The notes beneath the pieces are model-generated. The model ran no database searches. It had not been told where the DNA came from and saw nothing but the letters and a program-made list of their open reading frames with translations. From the NCBI RefSeq assembly GCF_001815905.1, contig NZ_KV823267.1:1-53946 (forward strand): DNA of 53,946 nt. The letters run 5' to 3'. Position 1 is the stretch's first letter; each line of letters opens with the position of its first letter. This stretch comes from Brevibacterium sp. HMSC07C04. GTDB lineage: Bacteria > Actinomycetota > Actinomycetes > Actinomycetales > Brevibacteriaceae. Shown here one piece after another: positions 26,579 through 36,512 of this stretch. The position numbers and the translations under genes were made by a program.

Positions 26579-28299
26579 CCGATCCGCGCCACCCCGATAA
26601 GCCCAACGACGGCACGCACGGCACAGGCGAGCGCCCGCAGAACAGCAGCTCTCAACAGCCACCGCGAGTCGGCCAGCAGGGCCGGGCGAACCCAGGCAAG
26701 CCAGCGGGGCAGGCCCAACAGGAAAAGCCAGAACAGCCGTCCAAGCCGAATCAGCCGGCAGGGCCAGGGCGTCCGGCAGGGCAAGAACACCCGACAGGGG
26801 CAGCGGGGCCAGATCAACCAGCAGGGCAACAACGTCCGGCGGGGGCTGCAGCCCCCGCCGGACGACAGCCCGGAGGGCAGGCCGGAGGCTTTGGAAATCA
26901 ACCGCCTGGGCCCGCCGGGCACCCGCAGCAGGGCCAGCAGCCGGGCAACCCGGCTCTGCCGCACGCCCCCGGGCCGAACCCTCGCGCCCACCACCCAAGC
27001 AGCCAGGCTCCTCACGCCCGGCAGCAAGTGGGCAGTCAAGTCCCTCCGCGGGCCACTCAGCATCCTCCGCATGCGGGACAGCAGCAGGGCAATCGACCTT
27101 TGCAGCCCACCCCTCAACCGGGCGGCCGTCCGCCTTTCGGCCCACAGGGGCCGCCTCCCGTCCCGCCGCGTCCGGCTCAGCCTCCTCGACGCGGGCCCGG
27201 CTGGGGAGCGCTCATCGCCACCGGCGTCATCGCGGCACTCATCGGCGGCGGCACGGCAGTGGGTGTCACCGCGGCAACAGGCGGAATCGGCGGCAGCCGC
27301 GATGGACATTCGGAAATCGAGACGTCAACCAGTGACCAGGAAGTCAAAACCGTCGACAGCCCCGACTGGACGGCGGTCGCTGCTGACGCGTCGAAGTCAG
27401 TCGTCTCGATCCAAGCCCGCGGTGCCGAAGGCGAAGCCCTCGGTTCGGGCTTCGTGTACAAGGACGACCACATTGTGACCAACAACCACGTGGTTGCCCC
27501 CGGCGATTCCGCACAGTCGCAGATCAGCGTGGTGTTCAGCAACGGGTCCTCCGTTGCCGCGAAAATCGTCGGACGCGACCCCATCACCGACATCGCGGTG
27601 CTGAAGCTGTCCACCAAGCCCGAGGGGCTGTCCCCTCTGCCGATCGGCGACAGCAGCGGCCTCACAGTCGGTGAGCCCGTAATGGCGCTGGGCAATCCAC
27701 TCGGTCTTGCTGACACCGTCACCACAGGGATCGTGTCCGCGCTCAACCGTCCGGTCGCCACCCAGCAAAAGGGTTCCGGCGGCGAAGCGGACATTTCGAC
27801 GATCACCAACGCCATTCAGGTCGATGCAGCCATCAACCCCGGAAACTCCGGCGGGCCGCTCATCAATGCGGCAGGCAAGTTCGTCGGCGTGAACTCGTCA
27901 ATTGCCACCATGCCCACTTCCGAAGGAGAGCAGGCCGGGTCGATCGGCATCGGCTTCGCAATCCCCGCCACACAGGCGGTGTACATCGCCGATCAGCTCA
28001 TCAGCTCAGGGAAGGCCAAACACGCCTACCTCGGCGTGAACATCACGTCGGGATCTGTGGAAAACGACGGGATCACGATGGGCGCAGCCGTCGTGTCAAA
28101 GGTTGAAGACGGCTCCCCCGCAGCCGCTGCAGGTGTGCGCAAGGACGACGCCATCGTCAAAGCCGGCGGCACCACCGTCAACTCCGCCATATCACTGCAG
28201 GCTCTTGTCCGAGCGCAGAAAGACGGGCAGGAACTGCCCTTGACGATCATCCGCGACGGCAAGACAAAAGAAGTCACCGTTTCACTCAAGGCCCGCTGA
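26575..28299 (+). CDS. HtrA/PepD-type trypsin-like serine protease
   Basis: 574 residues. The first ~205 residues are an intracellular disordered tail extremely rich in Pro, Gln and Gly. One membrane helix (WGALIATGVIAALIGGGTAVGV) then exports the protease domain. Catalytic triad: His in VTNNHVV, Asp in ITDIAVLKL, Ser in NPGNSGGPL. A PDZ domain follows (LGVNITSG...GSPAAAAGVRKDDAIVKAGG). HtrA proteins degrade or refold misfolded envelope proteins. The mycobacterial homologue PepD is controlled by MprAB and can feed back on it; the overlap with the kinase gene here fits that. The N-terminal tail is unusually long. Confidence 0.92.
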   Translation: MTDPRHPDKPNDGTHGTGERPQNSSSQQPPRVGQQGRANPGKPAGQAQQEKPEQPSKPNQPAGPGRPAGQEHPTGAAGPDQPAGQQRPAGAAAPAGRQPGGQAGGFGNQPPGPAGHPQQGQQPGNPALPHAPGPNPRAHHPSSQAPHARQQVGSQVPPRATQHPPHAGQQQGNRPLQPTPQPGGRPPFGPQGPPPVPPRPAQPPRRGPGWGALIATGVIAALIGGGTAVGVTAATGGIGGSRDGHSEIETSTSDQEVKTVDSPDWTAVAADASKSVVSIQARGAEGEALGSGFVYKDDHIVTNNHVVAPGDSAQSQISVVFSNGSSVAAKIVGRDPITDIAVLKLSTKPEGLSPLPIGDSSGLTVGEPVMALGNPLGLADTVTTGIVSALNRPVATQQKGSGGEADISTITNAIQVDAAINPGNSGGPLINAAGKFVGVNSSIATMPTSEGEQAGSIGIGFAIPATQAVYIADQLISSGKAKHAYLGVNITSGSVENDGITMGAAVVSKVEDGSPAAAAGVRKDDAIVKAGGTTVNSAISLQALVRAQKDGQELPLTIIRDGKTKEVTVSLKAR

Positions 28300-28333
28300 G
28301 CCGGCCGCTTGCGGCACGGGCCACTTGCGCGCG

Positions 28334-28371
28334 AAAGGCTGTGGAGACACGGGACTGTTTCCACAGCCTTT
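28334..28371 (+). terminator. Rho-independent terminator after htrA
   Basis: AAAGGCTGTGG pairs with CCACAGCCTTT (11 bp) and is followed by TTCTT. It separates the two-component/htrA operon from the WXG100 gene. Confidence 0.85.
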
Positions 28372-28453
28372 CTTCTTGCCTTTTCCTGCCTTGGGTGCCC
28401 GGCGCATTCTCGTGATGACACCACCCGGTGCTCATCGACAAAGAAGGAGCCTC

Positions 28454-28744
28454 ATGTCCACTATCAACATTGACGCCGAACGCATCACCCAAGCCGCTTC
28501 CAGCGCTTCGCACAGCGCAGCCAATCTGCACAGCGAAGTCGATCGGCTGATGCACCAGCTGCGCGCGCTCCAGGAATGTTGGACCGGCACAGCATCCGCC
28601 GGCTTCCAAACCGTGGTGGCCGACTGGCAGCAGGTGCAGACCAAAGTCCACGAATCGCTCACGGAAATTCAGAAAGCGCTGGCTCTTGCAGGCCAGCAGT
28701 ATGCGGAGGTCGAAAGCGCCAACACCAAACTCTTCCGCGCCTGA
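28454..28744 (+). CDS. WXG100 (ESAT-6-like) protein
   Basis: 96 residues, the usual size for the family. It is predicted as a helix-turn-helix hairpin with the signature Trp-X-Gly as WTG in LQECWTGTASAGFQ in the middle. The C terminus has Y-A-E-V-E around residues 85-89 (QQYAEVES), compatible with the YxxxD/E export motif. WXG100 proteins are usually secreted as dimers by type VII (ESX) machinery, yet no EccC-like ATPase or partner gene is in this window. AAGGAG lies five bases before the ATG at 28454. It is flanked on both sides by terminators, so it is probably expressed alone between the htrA and pspA operons. Confidence 0.88.
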   Translation: MSTINIDAERITQAASSASHSAANLHSEVDRLMHQLRALQECWTGTASAGFQTVVADWQQVQTKVHESLTEIQKALALAGQQYAEVESANTKLFRA

Positions 28745-28795
28745 CCTTCCGGAGGCCTATCGACCGGACACAGGTTTCGCTGAATGCACAAAATC

Positions 28796-28840
28796 ACGGT
28801 CCCGGCTGAGCAGAACTCGGGTTTTCTCAGCCGGGACCGT
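28796..28840. terminator. Strong terminator with a 15-bp stem
   Basis: Positions 28796-28810 and 28826-28840 are perfectly complementary. It closes the WXG100 gene. The likely pspA promoter follows directly (TAGGCT at 28841). Confidence 0.85.
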
Positions 28841-28894
28841 TAGGCTTGGGCAGAAGACATGCCAGGCAGTCACTGCAAGGAGTAATCTGCGCCC

Positions 28895-29692
28895 ATGAGC
28901 ATTATCCAGCGGATCAAGATGATCTTCGGCGCCAAGGCCAACAAGGCCCTCGACCGCGCTGAGAACCCCAATGAAACCCTCGACTACTCGTACCAGAAGC
29001 AGCTCGACCTGCTGCAGAAGGTCCGCCGCGGTGTTGCCGATGTCGCCACCAGCCGCAAACGCCTGGAACTGCAGATCAGCCAGCTTGAATCGCAGTCGGC
29101 CAAACTGCAGGGCCAGGCCCAGAAAGCTCTTGAAATGGGCCGTGAAGACCTCGCCCGCGAAGCCCTGACCCGCAAGTCCGGGCTGGCGCAGCAGATCGAA
29201 GACCTCCAGGCGCAGCACCAGAACCTGCAGGCGGAAGAGCAGAAGCTCACGCAGGCCTCTCAGCGTCTGCAGACTAAGGTCGAATCGTTCCGCACCCGCA
29301 AGGAAACCCTCAAAGCTAACTACAACGCCGCCGAAGCCCAGACCAAGGTCAGCGAAGCCTTCAGCGGCATTTCCGACGAATTCGGTGATGTCGGCCTGGC
29401 CATCCAGCGCGCAGAAGACAAGACCAACGAACTTCAGGCGCGTGCCGGGGCGATGAACGAACTGCTCGAAACCGGCGCGCTGGAAGACTTCAGCGGCACC
29501 GGCGGTGACGACATCGACCGTCAGCTGGCGGCCATGAGCTCCGATAACGACGTCGAAATGGAACTGCAGCGCATGCGCGAATCCCTTCCGGCGTCCAAGC
29601 CGCAGGGACAGCTCGAAGACGTTCAGGACGCAGAAGAAGCCGACCAGCCGACCGGCGCTTCGGCAGAAGAGAACAACACCCAGCAGGGCTGA
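28895..29692 (+). CDS. pspA: PspA/IM30 membrane-stress protein
   Basis: 265 residues, a long, charged, coiled-coil protein (MSIIQRIKMIFGAKANKALDRAENPNETLDYSYQKQ start, followed by Gln/Glu/Lys heptads to ~200). It matches the ESCRT-III-like PspA/IM30/LiaH family that assembles on damaged membranes. The amphipathic N-terminal helix for membrane contact is visible. The last ~40 residues are acidic and unstructured, typical of actinobacterial members. AAGGAG lies 11-12 bases before the ATG. It is first in the unit pspA-htpX-pspAB. Confidence 0.92.
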   Translation: MSIIQRIKMIFGAKANKALDRAENPNETLDYSYQKQLDLLQKVRRGVADVATSRKRLELQISQLESQSAKLQGQAQKALEMGREDLAREALTRKSGLAQQIEDLQAQHQNLQAEEQKLTQASQRLQTKVESFRTRKETLKANYNAAEAQTKVSEAFSGISDEFGDVGLAIQRAEDKTNELQARAGAMNELLETGALEDFSGTGGDDIDRQLAAMSSDNDVEMELQRMRESLPASKPQGQLEDVQDAEEADQPTGASAEENNTQQG

Positions 29693-29700
29693 CACACAGC

Positions 29701-29728
29701 GCGGCGGGCCGGGACATCGGCCCGCCGC
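29701..29728 (+). terminator. Intra-operon hairpin between pspA and htpX
   Basis: GCGGCGGGCC and GGCCCGCCGC form a 10-bp stem right after the pspA stop. No T-run follows, and the htpX ribosome-binding site starts 11 bases later, so it may be an attenuator or a 3'-end stabiliser that lets pspA be made in excess. Confidence 0.55.
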
Positions 29729-29747
29729 GCACACCAAGAGGAGCACA

Positions 29748-30650
29748 GTGGCCAGAAACAGGTTCGTCAAAGACCGCGGGCTGTCCATCCGCATGGGGTG
29801 GGCTATCTTTCTCAACGGCCTGATCTACGTCATCCTGATTCTGGCCATTTGGTGGATCCTGGGGCAGTCCCTGGGCGGTGTGGTGATCGCGCTGCTCATC
29901 AGCTTCGGCGCTTTCTTCTTCCAGTGGTACTCATCTGACAAACTCGCCATGCGCGCCATGGGCGCCTACGAAGTCTCTGCCGAACAAGCACCGGAACTGC
30001 ACGCCATCGTCGACCGGCTGACTCAGCTGGCCGACTCCCCCAAGCCGCGCGTCGCCTTCGCAGACACTCCCGTGCCCAACGCCTTTGCCACCGGCCGCTC
30101 GCCCCAGCACTCCGTCGTGTGCGTAACCCGCGGCCTGCTGGAAACTCTCGAACCGGCAGAAGTCGAAGTGGTGCTCGCCCACGAACTTGCCCACGTTGCC
30201 CACCGTGATGTCACCGTCATGACCGTCGCCGGAGTCACCGGCGTCGTCGCAGGCCTCATGGTTCGCTCCGGCATGTACGTCCGCTATGGCGGGCGCAACA
30301 ACAACGGCGCGGCCGTCATGATCGCCATGATGCTGGTGGGAGCCGTCGTCTACGGCATCAGCTTTGTGCTCATCCGCACCCTCAGCCGGTACCGCGAACT
30401 GGCCGCTGACCGTGCCGCCGCCTATCTCACGGGGCAGCCGTCAACACTGGCCAGCGCTCTTATGAAGATCTCCGGTCAGATGACCAAGGTGCCTGACCAA
30501 GACCTGCGAGAAGCAGGGGCGGCCAATCACCTCGCACTCATTCCCGCCGTCAACGGAAAGTCCGTCAGCCAGCTGTTCTCCACCCACCCCAGCCTGGAGA
30601 AGCGCCTGGCCCAGCTGCAGGACATCGCCCGCAGCCTTTCACAGCGCTGA
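29748..30650 (+). CDS. htpX: HtpX-type membrane zinc metalloprotease
   Basis: 300 residues. Two N-terminal helices (IFLNGLIYVILILAIWWILGQ and GGVVIALLISFGAFFFQW), the zinc-binding HExxH as LAHELAHVAHRDV (~residue 145), two further helices and the third ligand Glu in YRELAADRAAAYLTG. M48B family proteases remove misfolded membrane proteins. GTG at 29748 has AGGAG four bases upstream. The position between pspA and pspAB ties it to membrane-stress repair. Confidence 0.93.
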   Translation: MARNRFVKDRGLSIRMGWAIFLNGLIYVILILAIWWILGQSLGGVVIALLISFGAFFFQWYSSDKLAMRAMGAYEVSAEQAPELHAIVDRLTQLADSPKPRVAFADTPVPNAFATGRSPQHSVVCVTRGLLETLEPAEVEVVLAHELAHVAHRDVTVMTVAGVTGVVAGLMVRSGMYVRYGGRNNNGAAVMIAMMLVGAVVYGISFVLIRTLSRYRELAADRAAAYLTGQPSTLASALMKISGQMTKVPDQDLREAGAANHLALIPAVNGKSVSQLFSTHPSLEKRLAQLQDIARSLSQR

Positions 30651-30656
30651 GGCCTC

Positions 30657-31232
30657 ATGGGATTCTTCGACGCTCTGCTGGGACGCTCCAAGCCGGTCAA
30701 GCCAAACCTCGATGCTCTTTTCGGCCTGCCCCCGGCAGCACTGACCCTGGAGGCCGCAACCGACTACGCACCCACGGGTGTTGCGTCCGTGGCCTACCGT
30801 GCAGTTGAAGGCGGTGCATCTGCCGATGCTGTGCGCGAAGCATCGGCGCTCATAGCCAAAGATGCCGAACTAGAGGTCCGCACCGACCAGGACGACTATG
30901 GCTATTCGTGGCACGTATTGAAAAGCCCGGCACGGGACATCCCCGGCTTGGTGACGAACCTTCACGCCGTGAACAGCTCAATTGAAAACGCGGGATTCGG
31001 CCCCATGCTGCTGTGTTCGTCCCTGTACTTCAGCACGCCCGCCGGTGCGCGTGCCGCTCTGGTCTACCTGTACAAGCGCGGGACGTTCTACCCGTTTGTG
31101 CAGACGAGACCGCACCGCAGGGACAACGCAGAAGAGTTCAACATCAAAGCGGCAATCGGCGCGGACCTCCGCTTTGAGGAAGACATCTCCAAGTGGTCTC
31201 CCCTGTGGGACGCGCCGGGTATGAACGACTGA
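30657..31232 (+). CDS. pspAB: PspA-associated protein PspAB
   Basis: 191 residues, soluble. The N-terminal block MGFFDALLGRSKPVKPNLDA and later YSWHVLKSPARDIPGLVTNLHAVN and TFYPFVQ are the recognisable core of PspAB, a small family found next to pspA/htpX in actinobacteria and some archaea. The molecular function is unknown. It starts only six bases after the htpX stop with a weak ribosome-binding site, so translation probably depends on htpX. Confidence 0.85.
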   Translation: MGFFDALLGRSKPVKPNLDALFGLPPAALTLEAATDYAPTGVASVAYRAVEGGASADAVREASALIAKDAELEVRTDQDDYGYSWHVLKSPARDIPGLVTNLHAVNSSIENAGFGPMLLCSSLYFSTPAGARAALVYLYKRGTFYPFVQTRPHRRDNAEEFNIKAAIGADLRFEEDISKWSPLWDAPGMND

Positions 31233-31298
31233 GGTCGGCTGAGGGCTCAGCTGACACGCAGCGCTGGGCAAATGCGCCCGCTTGCCTGCGCGGCGGCC

Positions 31299-31517
31299 TC
31301 AGCCCCGTGTGATTGTGAATTCGACGTCGAGTGCGGGCACGGCTATGACATCGCCGACGTTGACGCTTGAGCTGCGTCGCGAATTGAGGTCGCCGTTGAC
31401 GAACACCTGACCGTCCTGAATGAGCTCCTTGGCCATGACTCCGTCTTCAACGAAGCCAGAGAGTTTGAGCACTTGGCCCAGGCGAATGCTGTCGTCGCGA
31501 ATCCAGACTTCTTCCAC
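31299..31517 (-). CDS. S4-domain RNA-binding protein
   Basis: 72 residues, consisting of a single S4 domain: SIRLGQVLKLSGFVEDGVMAKELIQDGQVFVNGDLNSRRSSSVNVGDVIAV. It resembles the YaaA/RlbA-type small S4 proteins thought to bind rRNA. The GTG at 31517 follows AAGGAGAACA. It stands next to a conserved unknown gene on the same strand, 31 bases downstream of that gene's stop. Confidence 0.88.
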   Translation of the reverse strand: MEEVWIRDDSIRLGQVLKLSGFVEDGVMAKELIQDGQVFVNGDLNSRRSSSVNVGDVIAVPALDVEFTITRG

Positions 31518-31548
31518 TGTTCTCCTTCTGCTGTCTGATATCAGTCAA

Positions 31549-32367
31549 TCAGAAGCCGAAGTCGAAATCGCCGAAGCCTCCGCCGAAATCACCCATGTCT
31601 CCGCCCATGTCGCCGCCATCGCCGATACCGCCGTCAGCGGCCAGACCGTCCTGGTAGCCGTCGGCGTAGGAGCCGTCCCAAGCTCCCATGCCGCCCATCA
31701 TCGGCCCCATGAGCATCGCACCCATGAGCACACCCGGAAGCATGCCGGAACCCGCGTAGTTCGAATAGTAGCCGCGGTTGTATTCGGCATAGGCCGGACC
31801 GGCTTCCCAGTAGGCTCTGCGCGACATTCCGTCTGCGAGCGTCACCTTGCGCACTGAGGGCTCGGCCCCGACTGCAACGCGCTCGGCGTCTGCGGCGCAC
31901 ACGGGAATCGGGCGCGGCTGTCCACCGGCGGGCGCCCAGTCGATGTCTTCAACACTGGGACCGTGCTGCGGATTGAAGAAGCACGGAGGGCGGCGAGTGG
32001 GCAGCGGTTTGCCTTCCACGCGGGCACGGACGCAGCTGGCGGCGTAGCGGCCGTCTTCCAGGGCTTCTGTCACGTGGCGGATGTCTTCGGGCCGGTTGAC
32101 CTTGCTCAGAAGATCCTTTGCGAGGTCGTAGCAGCTGATTGCCTTTTGGTAGTCCTGCCGACCCCCGTCGCCGAGATCCACGCCGGCGGTTTCAAGATCA
32201 AGAGCCTGAACTTCTTCACCGAACTGCGTGACGTCTTCTTCTGACGCTTTGGCAACGATTGCCAGTTCGCTTTGCCGAGCTGCTTCTTCGTTCTTCTTGT
32301 TGCTGCGTGCGATGGCAAACGCCGCAGCACCTCCCACAACCAGAATGACGAGGAAAGCGAAGCCCAT
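31549..32367 (-). CDS. Conserved membrane-anchored protein of unknown function with a Gly/Met/Asp-rich tail
   Basis: 272 residues. An N-terminal membrane helix (FAFLVILVVGGAAAFAIA) is followed by a charged region. A helical stretch (RQDYQKAISCYDLAKDLL) leads to a conserved-looking core with PPCFFNPQHGPSVEDIDWAP and PIPVCAADAERV, holding several Cys. The tail consists of Gly, Met, Asp, Phe and Tyr (MGPMMGGMGAWDG... and GDFGGGFGDFDFGF) and looks disordered and possibly sticky. Similar proteins with the FFNPQHGPS-type core occur widely in actinobacteria; no function is known to me. The ATG at 32367 follows AGAAGGG. Confidence 0.7.
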   Translation of the reverse strand: MGFAFLVILVVGGAAAFAIARSNKKNEEAARQSELAIVAKASEEDVTQFGEEVQALDLETAGVDLGDGGRQDYQKAISCYDLAKDLLSKVNRPEDIRHVTEALEDGRYAASCVRARVEGKPLPTRRPPCFFNPQHGPSVEDIDWAPAGGQPRPIPVCAADAERVAVGAEPSVRKVTLADGMSRRAYWEAGPAYAEYNRGYYSNYAGSGMLPGVLMGAMLMGPMMGGMGAWDGSYADGYQDGLAADGGIGDGGDMGGDMGDFGGGFGDFDFGF

Positions 32368-32462
32368 GAAAGTCCCTTCTCCGCGTGCGGTGTACGGGGC
32401 TCATTATGGTCACCGAATCTGCGAAGAAACTGAGCCTCACATCTGTGCCGCTCGTGTAGACA

Positions 32463-32488
32463 ACAGAAAAACCGCGGGCGCAGACAGT
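32463..32488. repeat. 26-bp direct repeat, left copy (half of the groEL terminator)
   Basis: These 26 bases are identical to 34510-34535. They contain one arm of the groEL terminator plus its A-tract (T-run on the minus strand), but here the second arm is missing, so no hairpin can form. The MFS/TetR pair lies between the two copies. Confidence 0.9.
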
Positions 32489-32511
32489 GCACCCAACCAG
32501 AACGAGAACAC

Positions 32512-33708
32512 TCACCATTGAACTCGGGTCCGCACTGGCCGAATCAATCCACCAAGCACACCCATGCCCGCGGCTGCTAAAAACGCTGCCTGCAAATCTG
32601 CAAGGTCAGCCAACCCGCCGAGGACAAAGGCTGACAGAGACTGGCCTGCAGCAATTGCCAGAAAGGCCAAGCCGACCCCCGTTGACGCTCGACCGCGATA
32701 CAACCGGGTTCCCCAAACGAGCAGCACACCGGTTAAAGCGATGTAGACCGCACCGAACACGCCTGATGCCACCACTGCAACCACAGCGCTGTGGGGCCAT
32801 AGCGCCCATACCACCGTTGCCCCGGAAAGTGCGATCATCAACACCCGCCACGCGGTCTGCAGAGATAGACGTGCCACCAGATCCCCAGCGGCTGCACCTG
32901 CCAACCCGCACACTCCCAGGACAATCCACGCTGCCGTGGTCAGACTCGGACCATGACCGCCAGCGTCCTGCAGCAGGGCCGGTCCGAACGTCCAACCGGC
33001 CGTGCTGGCTGCCCCCATGATCATTGACCCGCCAAGCAAAGCCCACGCGCCAGCGGGGAATAGACCGCGCCACTCGCCTTGACCCTCTGCACCTGCCGAG
33101 CGAGCTGCACCGATCGGGCCAGCGGGAACCGCCTTCCACGTCCAGAACGACACCACGGCGGCCGCCAAAGCAAAGGCCCACCAGCCTGCGCGCCAGTGCT
33201 CATGCGTGAGCAGAGCGACAGGACCTGAGACTGCCACGCCGAAACCGGTTCCGGCGTTTACCACGGTCTGGACTCGATCCTGCCGTCGCGCTGCAACATG
33301 GTCTGCGACCGCCCTGGCCAAAGGGGGTGAGGCCACGCCCGTACTGGACCCTGCGACAGTCACGCCTATTCCAAGCACCAGCGCTGAAGGTGCGGCAGCA
33401 ATTGCAGCACAGCCAGCCGTCGCAAGCAGCCCAGCAGACACGGCGACCGTACGTGCGCCGAACCGTGCAGTCAGGGCAGTTGAGGCTGCTATACCGGCGC
33501 AGTAGGCGGCATAGCTGGCGGCTGCGATCACCCCAGAAGCCGTTGACCCGAGTTCAAGATCGTCCTGAAACGCAGGCAAATACAGTCCGTAGGCGAATCG
33601 GGCAAGCCCGTAGCAGACAGCTATGAGGCACGCTCCCGCAGCACCCAATGCAGCTGTTGAGCAAATGGAAAGAGGCTGCTTATCGCCCTCAGATTCTGCG
33701 ACCTGCAC
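32512..33708 (-). CDS. MFS transporter (YbfB/YjiJ type)
   Basis: About 398 residues with twelve predicted helices. The first helix has YGLARFAYGLYLPAFQDDLEL, a hallmark of the YbfB/YjiJ branch of the major facilitator superfamily; substrate unknown, probably a small molecule exported by proton antiport. The open frame reaches 33786, but that would run into the TetR operator. GTG 33708 or TTG 33711 follow AAGGGAG and are more likely. It is divergent from a TetR gene and both probably belong to one drug/metabolite efflux cassette. The stop lies 24 bases inside the left direct repeat. Confidence 0.83.
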   Translation of the reverse strand: MQVAESEGDKQPLSICSTAALGAAGACLIAVCYGLARFAYGLYLPAFQDDLELGSTASGVIAAASYAAYCAGIAASTALTARFGARTVAVSAGLLATAGCAAIAAAPSALVLGIGVTVAGSSTGVASPPLARAVADHVAARRQDRVQTVVNAGTGFGVAVSGPVALLTHEHWRAGWWAFALAAAVVSFWTWKAVPAGPIGAARSAGAEGQGEWRGLFPAGAWALLGGSMIMGAASTAGWTFGPALLQDAGGHGPSLTTAAWIVLGVCGLAGAAAGDLVARLSLQTAWRVLMIALSGATVVWALWPHSAVVAVVASGVFGAVYIALTGVLLVWGTRLYRGRASTGVGLAFLAIAAGQSLSAFVLGGLADLADLQAAFLAAAGMGVLGGLIRPVRTRVQW

Positions 33709-33760
33709 CAAAGCGCAACTCCCTTCGTGCGAAGGTAGACAATTCGAGCCACCTTTACCG

Positions 33761-33794
33761 ATCAGTGAAACTGATTCTAGGTACACTGGTCAGT
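33761..33794. promoter_or_regulatory. Two palindromic operator candidates between MFS and TetR genes
   Basis: ATCAGTGAAACTGAT (33761-33775) is a perfect 6-3-6 palindrome, and ACTGGTCAGT (33785-33794) is a perfect 4-2-4 palindrome. Both contain CAGTGAAA in the same phase 26 bases apart. They cover the region where both divergent promoters must lie, as expected for TetR self-regulation. Confidence 0.7.
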
Positions 33795-33815
33795 GAAAAC
33801 AACCGAGGAGTGCAT

Positions 33816-34388
33816 ATGGACCGCAGTGCCCTGACCAACCTCACCCCCGGGGCGCACCGTATTCTCGATGCCGCTGAGCGGCTGTTCTACACCCATGGCA
33901 TCCACGCTGTGGGGGTTGAAGCCATCGCCGCGGAAGCGGGCATGACAAAGCGCACTCTCTACAATCGATTCGGGTCCAAAGAGCGCCTGGTGGAGGCCTA
34001 TCTTCAGCAGCGCAATCAACGCTGGCAGACACGCCTGGACAACCGGTTGGCCGAAGCGCCGCGCCCACGGATCAACGCTGTATTCGAGGCTTACACCGAC
34101 GATGCTGACGGCGCTGTTCACGGATGCGCATTCCTCAATGCGGCAGCTGAGTTGCGAGGGAACCACCCCGGGATCGAAGTCATCCGAAGCCACAAACAGG
34201 CTGTACTGAGTGCAGTCCGACGCTTGGTCACAGAAGAGGTTGGCAGTGAGGCTGGAGAAGCTCTGGCAGATTATGTGTTTTTGCTGCTCGAGGGCGGGAT
34301 AGCCCAACACGGGGTGAATCCGGAAAGCGGCAGCCTCGAAACGGCGAAGCACGCCGCAATGGACCTTCTGAGTGCGAAAACACCATGA
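33816..34388 (+). CDS. TetR-family transcriptional repressor
   Basis: 190 residues. N-terminal helix-turn-helix: HRILDAAERLFYTHGIHAVGVEAIAAEAGMTKRTLYNRFGSKERLVEAYL, with recognition helix TKRTLYNRF. The C-terminal ligand domain is of the common TetR_C type with GCAFLNAAAEL. ATG at 33816 has GAGGAG upstream; the frame is open much further but without support. It likely controls the divergent MFS gene through the palindromes in front of it. Base use is somewhat less G+C-rich than in the neighbouring genes. Confidence 0.9.
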   Translation: MDRSALTNLTPGAHRILDAAERLFYTHGIHAVGVEAIAAEAGMTKRTLYNRFGSKERLVEAYLQQRNQRWQTRLDNRLAEAPRPRINAVFEAYTDDADGAVHGCAFLNAAAELRGNHPGIEVIRSHKQAVLSAVRRLVTEEVGSEAGEALADYVFLLLEGGIAQHGVNPESGSLETAKHAAMDLLSAKTP

Positions 34389-34509
34389 ATTCGTGACGCC
34401 CACCTTCGCCGTCCGCAGCGCGATTCAGGCTAGAGGCCGTGCCACAGGCCGGGTCACTGCCAATGCATAGAACGCGGTCGATGCCAACAAAAAGCCAGCC
34501 ACCCCAGAC
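34389..34509. other. Intergenic stretch at the right end of the MFS/TetR cassette
   Basis: No gene is visible. The segment lies inside the 26-bp direct repeats and ends at the right copy. Confidence 0.4.
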
Positions 34510-34535
34510 ACAGAAAAACCGCGGGCGCAGACAGT
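34510..34535. repeat. 26-bp direct repeat, right copy
   Basis: Identical to 32463-32488. Here it forms the distal arm and T-run of the complete groEL terminator. Confidence 0.9.
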
Positions 34536-34551
34536 TCGTCTGCGCCCGCGG
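34519..34551 (-). terminator. groEL terminator, 14-bp stem
   Basis: CCGCGGGCGCAGAC and GTCTGCGCCCGCGG form a perfect stem with a 5-nt loop. On the minus strand TTTTTCTGT follows. It lies 37 bases past the groEL stop. Confidence 0.92.
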
Positions 34552-34588
34552 CCTGTGCCCTAGGAGGGCGTGTTCACGGTTGGCCGGA

Positions 34589-36343
<1,755 letters not shown>

Positions 36344-36358
36344 TCACCACCACTAGAT

Positions 36359-36385
36359 TTAGCACTCTCGACCTGAGAGTGCAAA
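36359..36385. promoter_or_regulatory. CIRCE operator (HrcA site) of groEL
   Basis: TTAGCACTC-N9-GAGTGCAAA differs from the CIRCE consensus TTAGCACTC-N9-GAGTGCTAA at a single position in the right arm. It is 140 bases before the groEL start. Confidence 0.93.
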
Positions 36386-36445
36386 TACCAATCCCCTGCC
36401 GCTGGCACCTCGCAGGGCCCACTGGGCTCCCGTCTAAGGAACACG

Positions 36446-36484
36446 ACGAGGGGGAGGGACAGAAGACCTGTTCCTCCCCCTCGT
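36446..36484. terminator. Terminator of the cold-shock gene
   Basis: ACGAGGGGGAGG pairs with CCTCCCCCTCGT (12 bp). It lies 29 bases past the stop of the csp gene and separates it from the groEL promoter. There is only a weak T-content on the minus-strand side. Confidence 0.75.
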
Positions 36485-36512
36485 GAGCAGTTCAGTTCGG
36501 CTGCGGCGGCTG

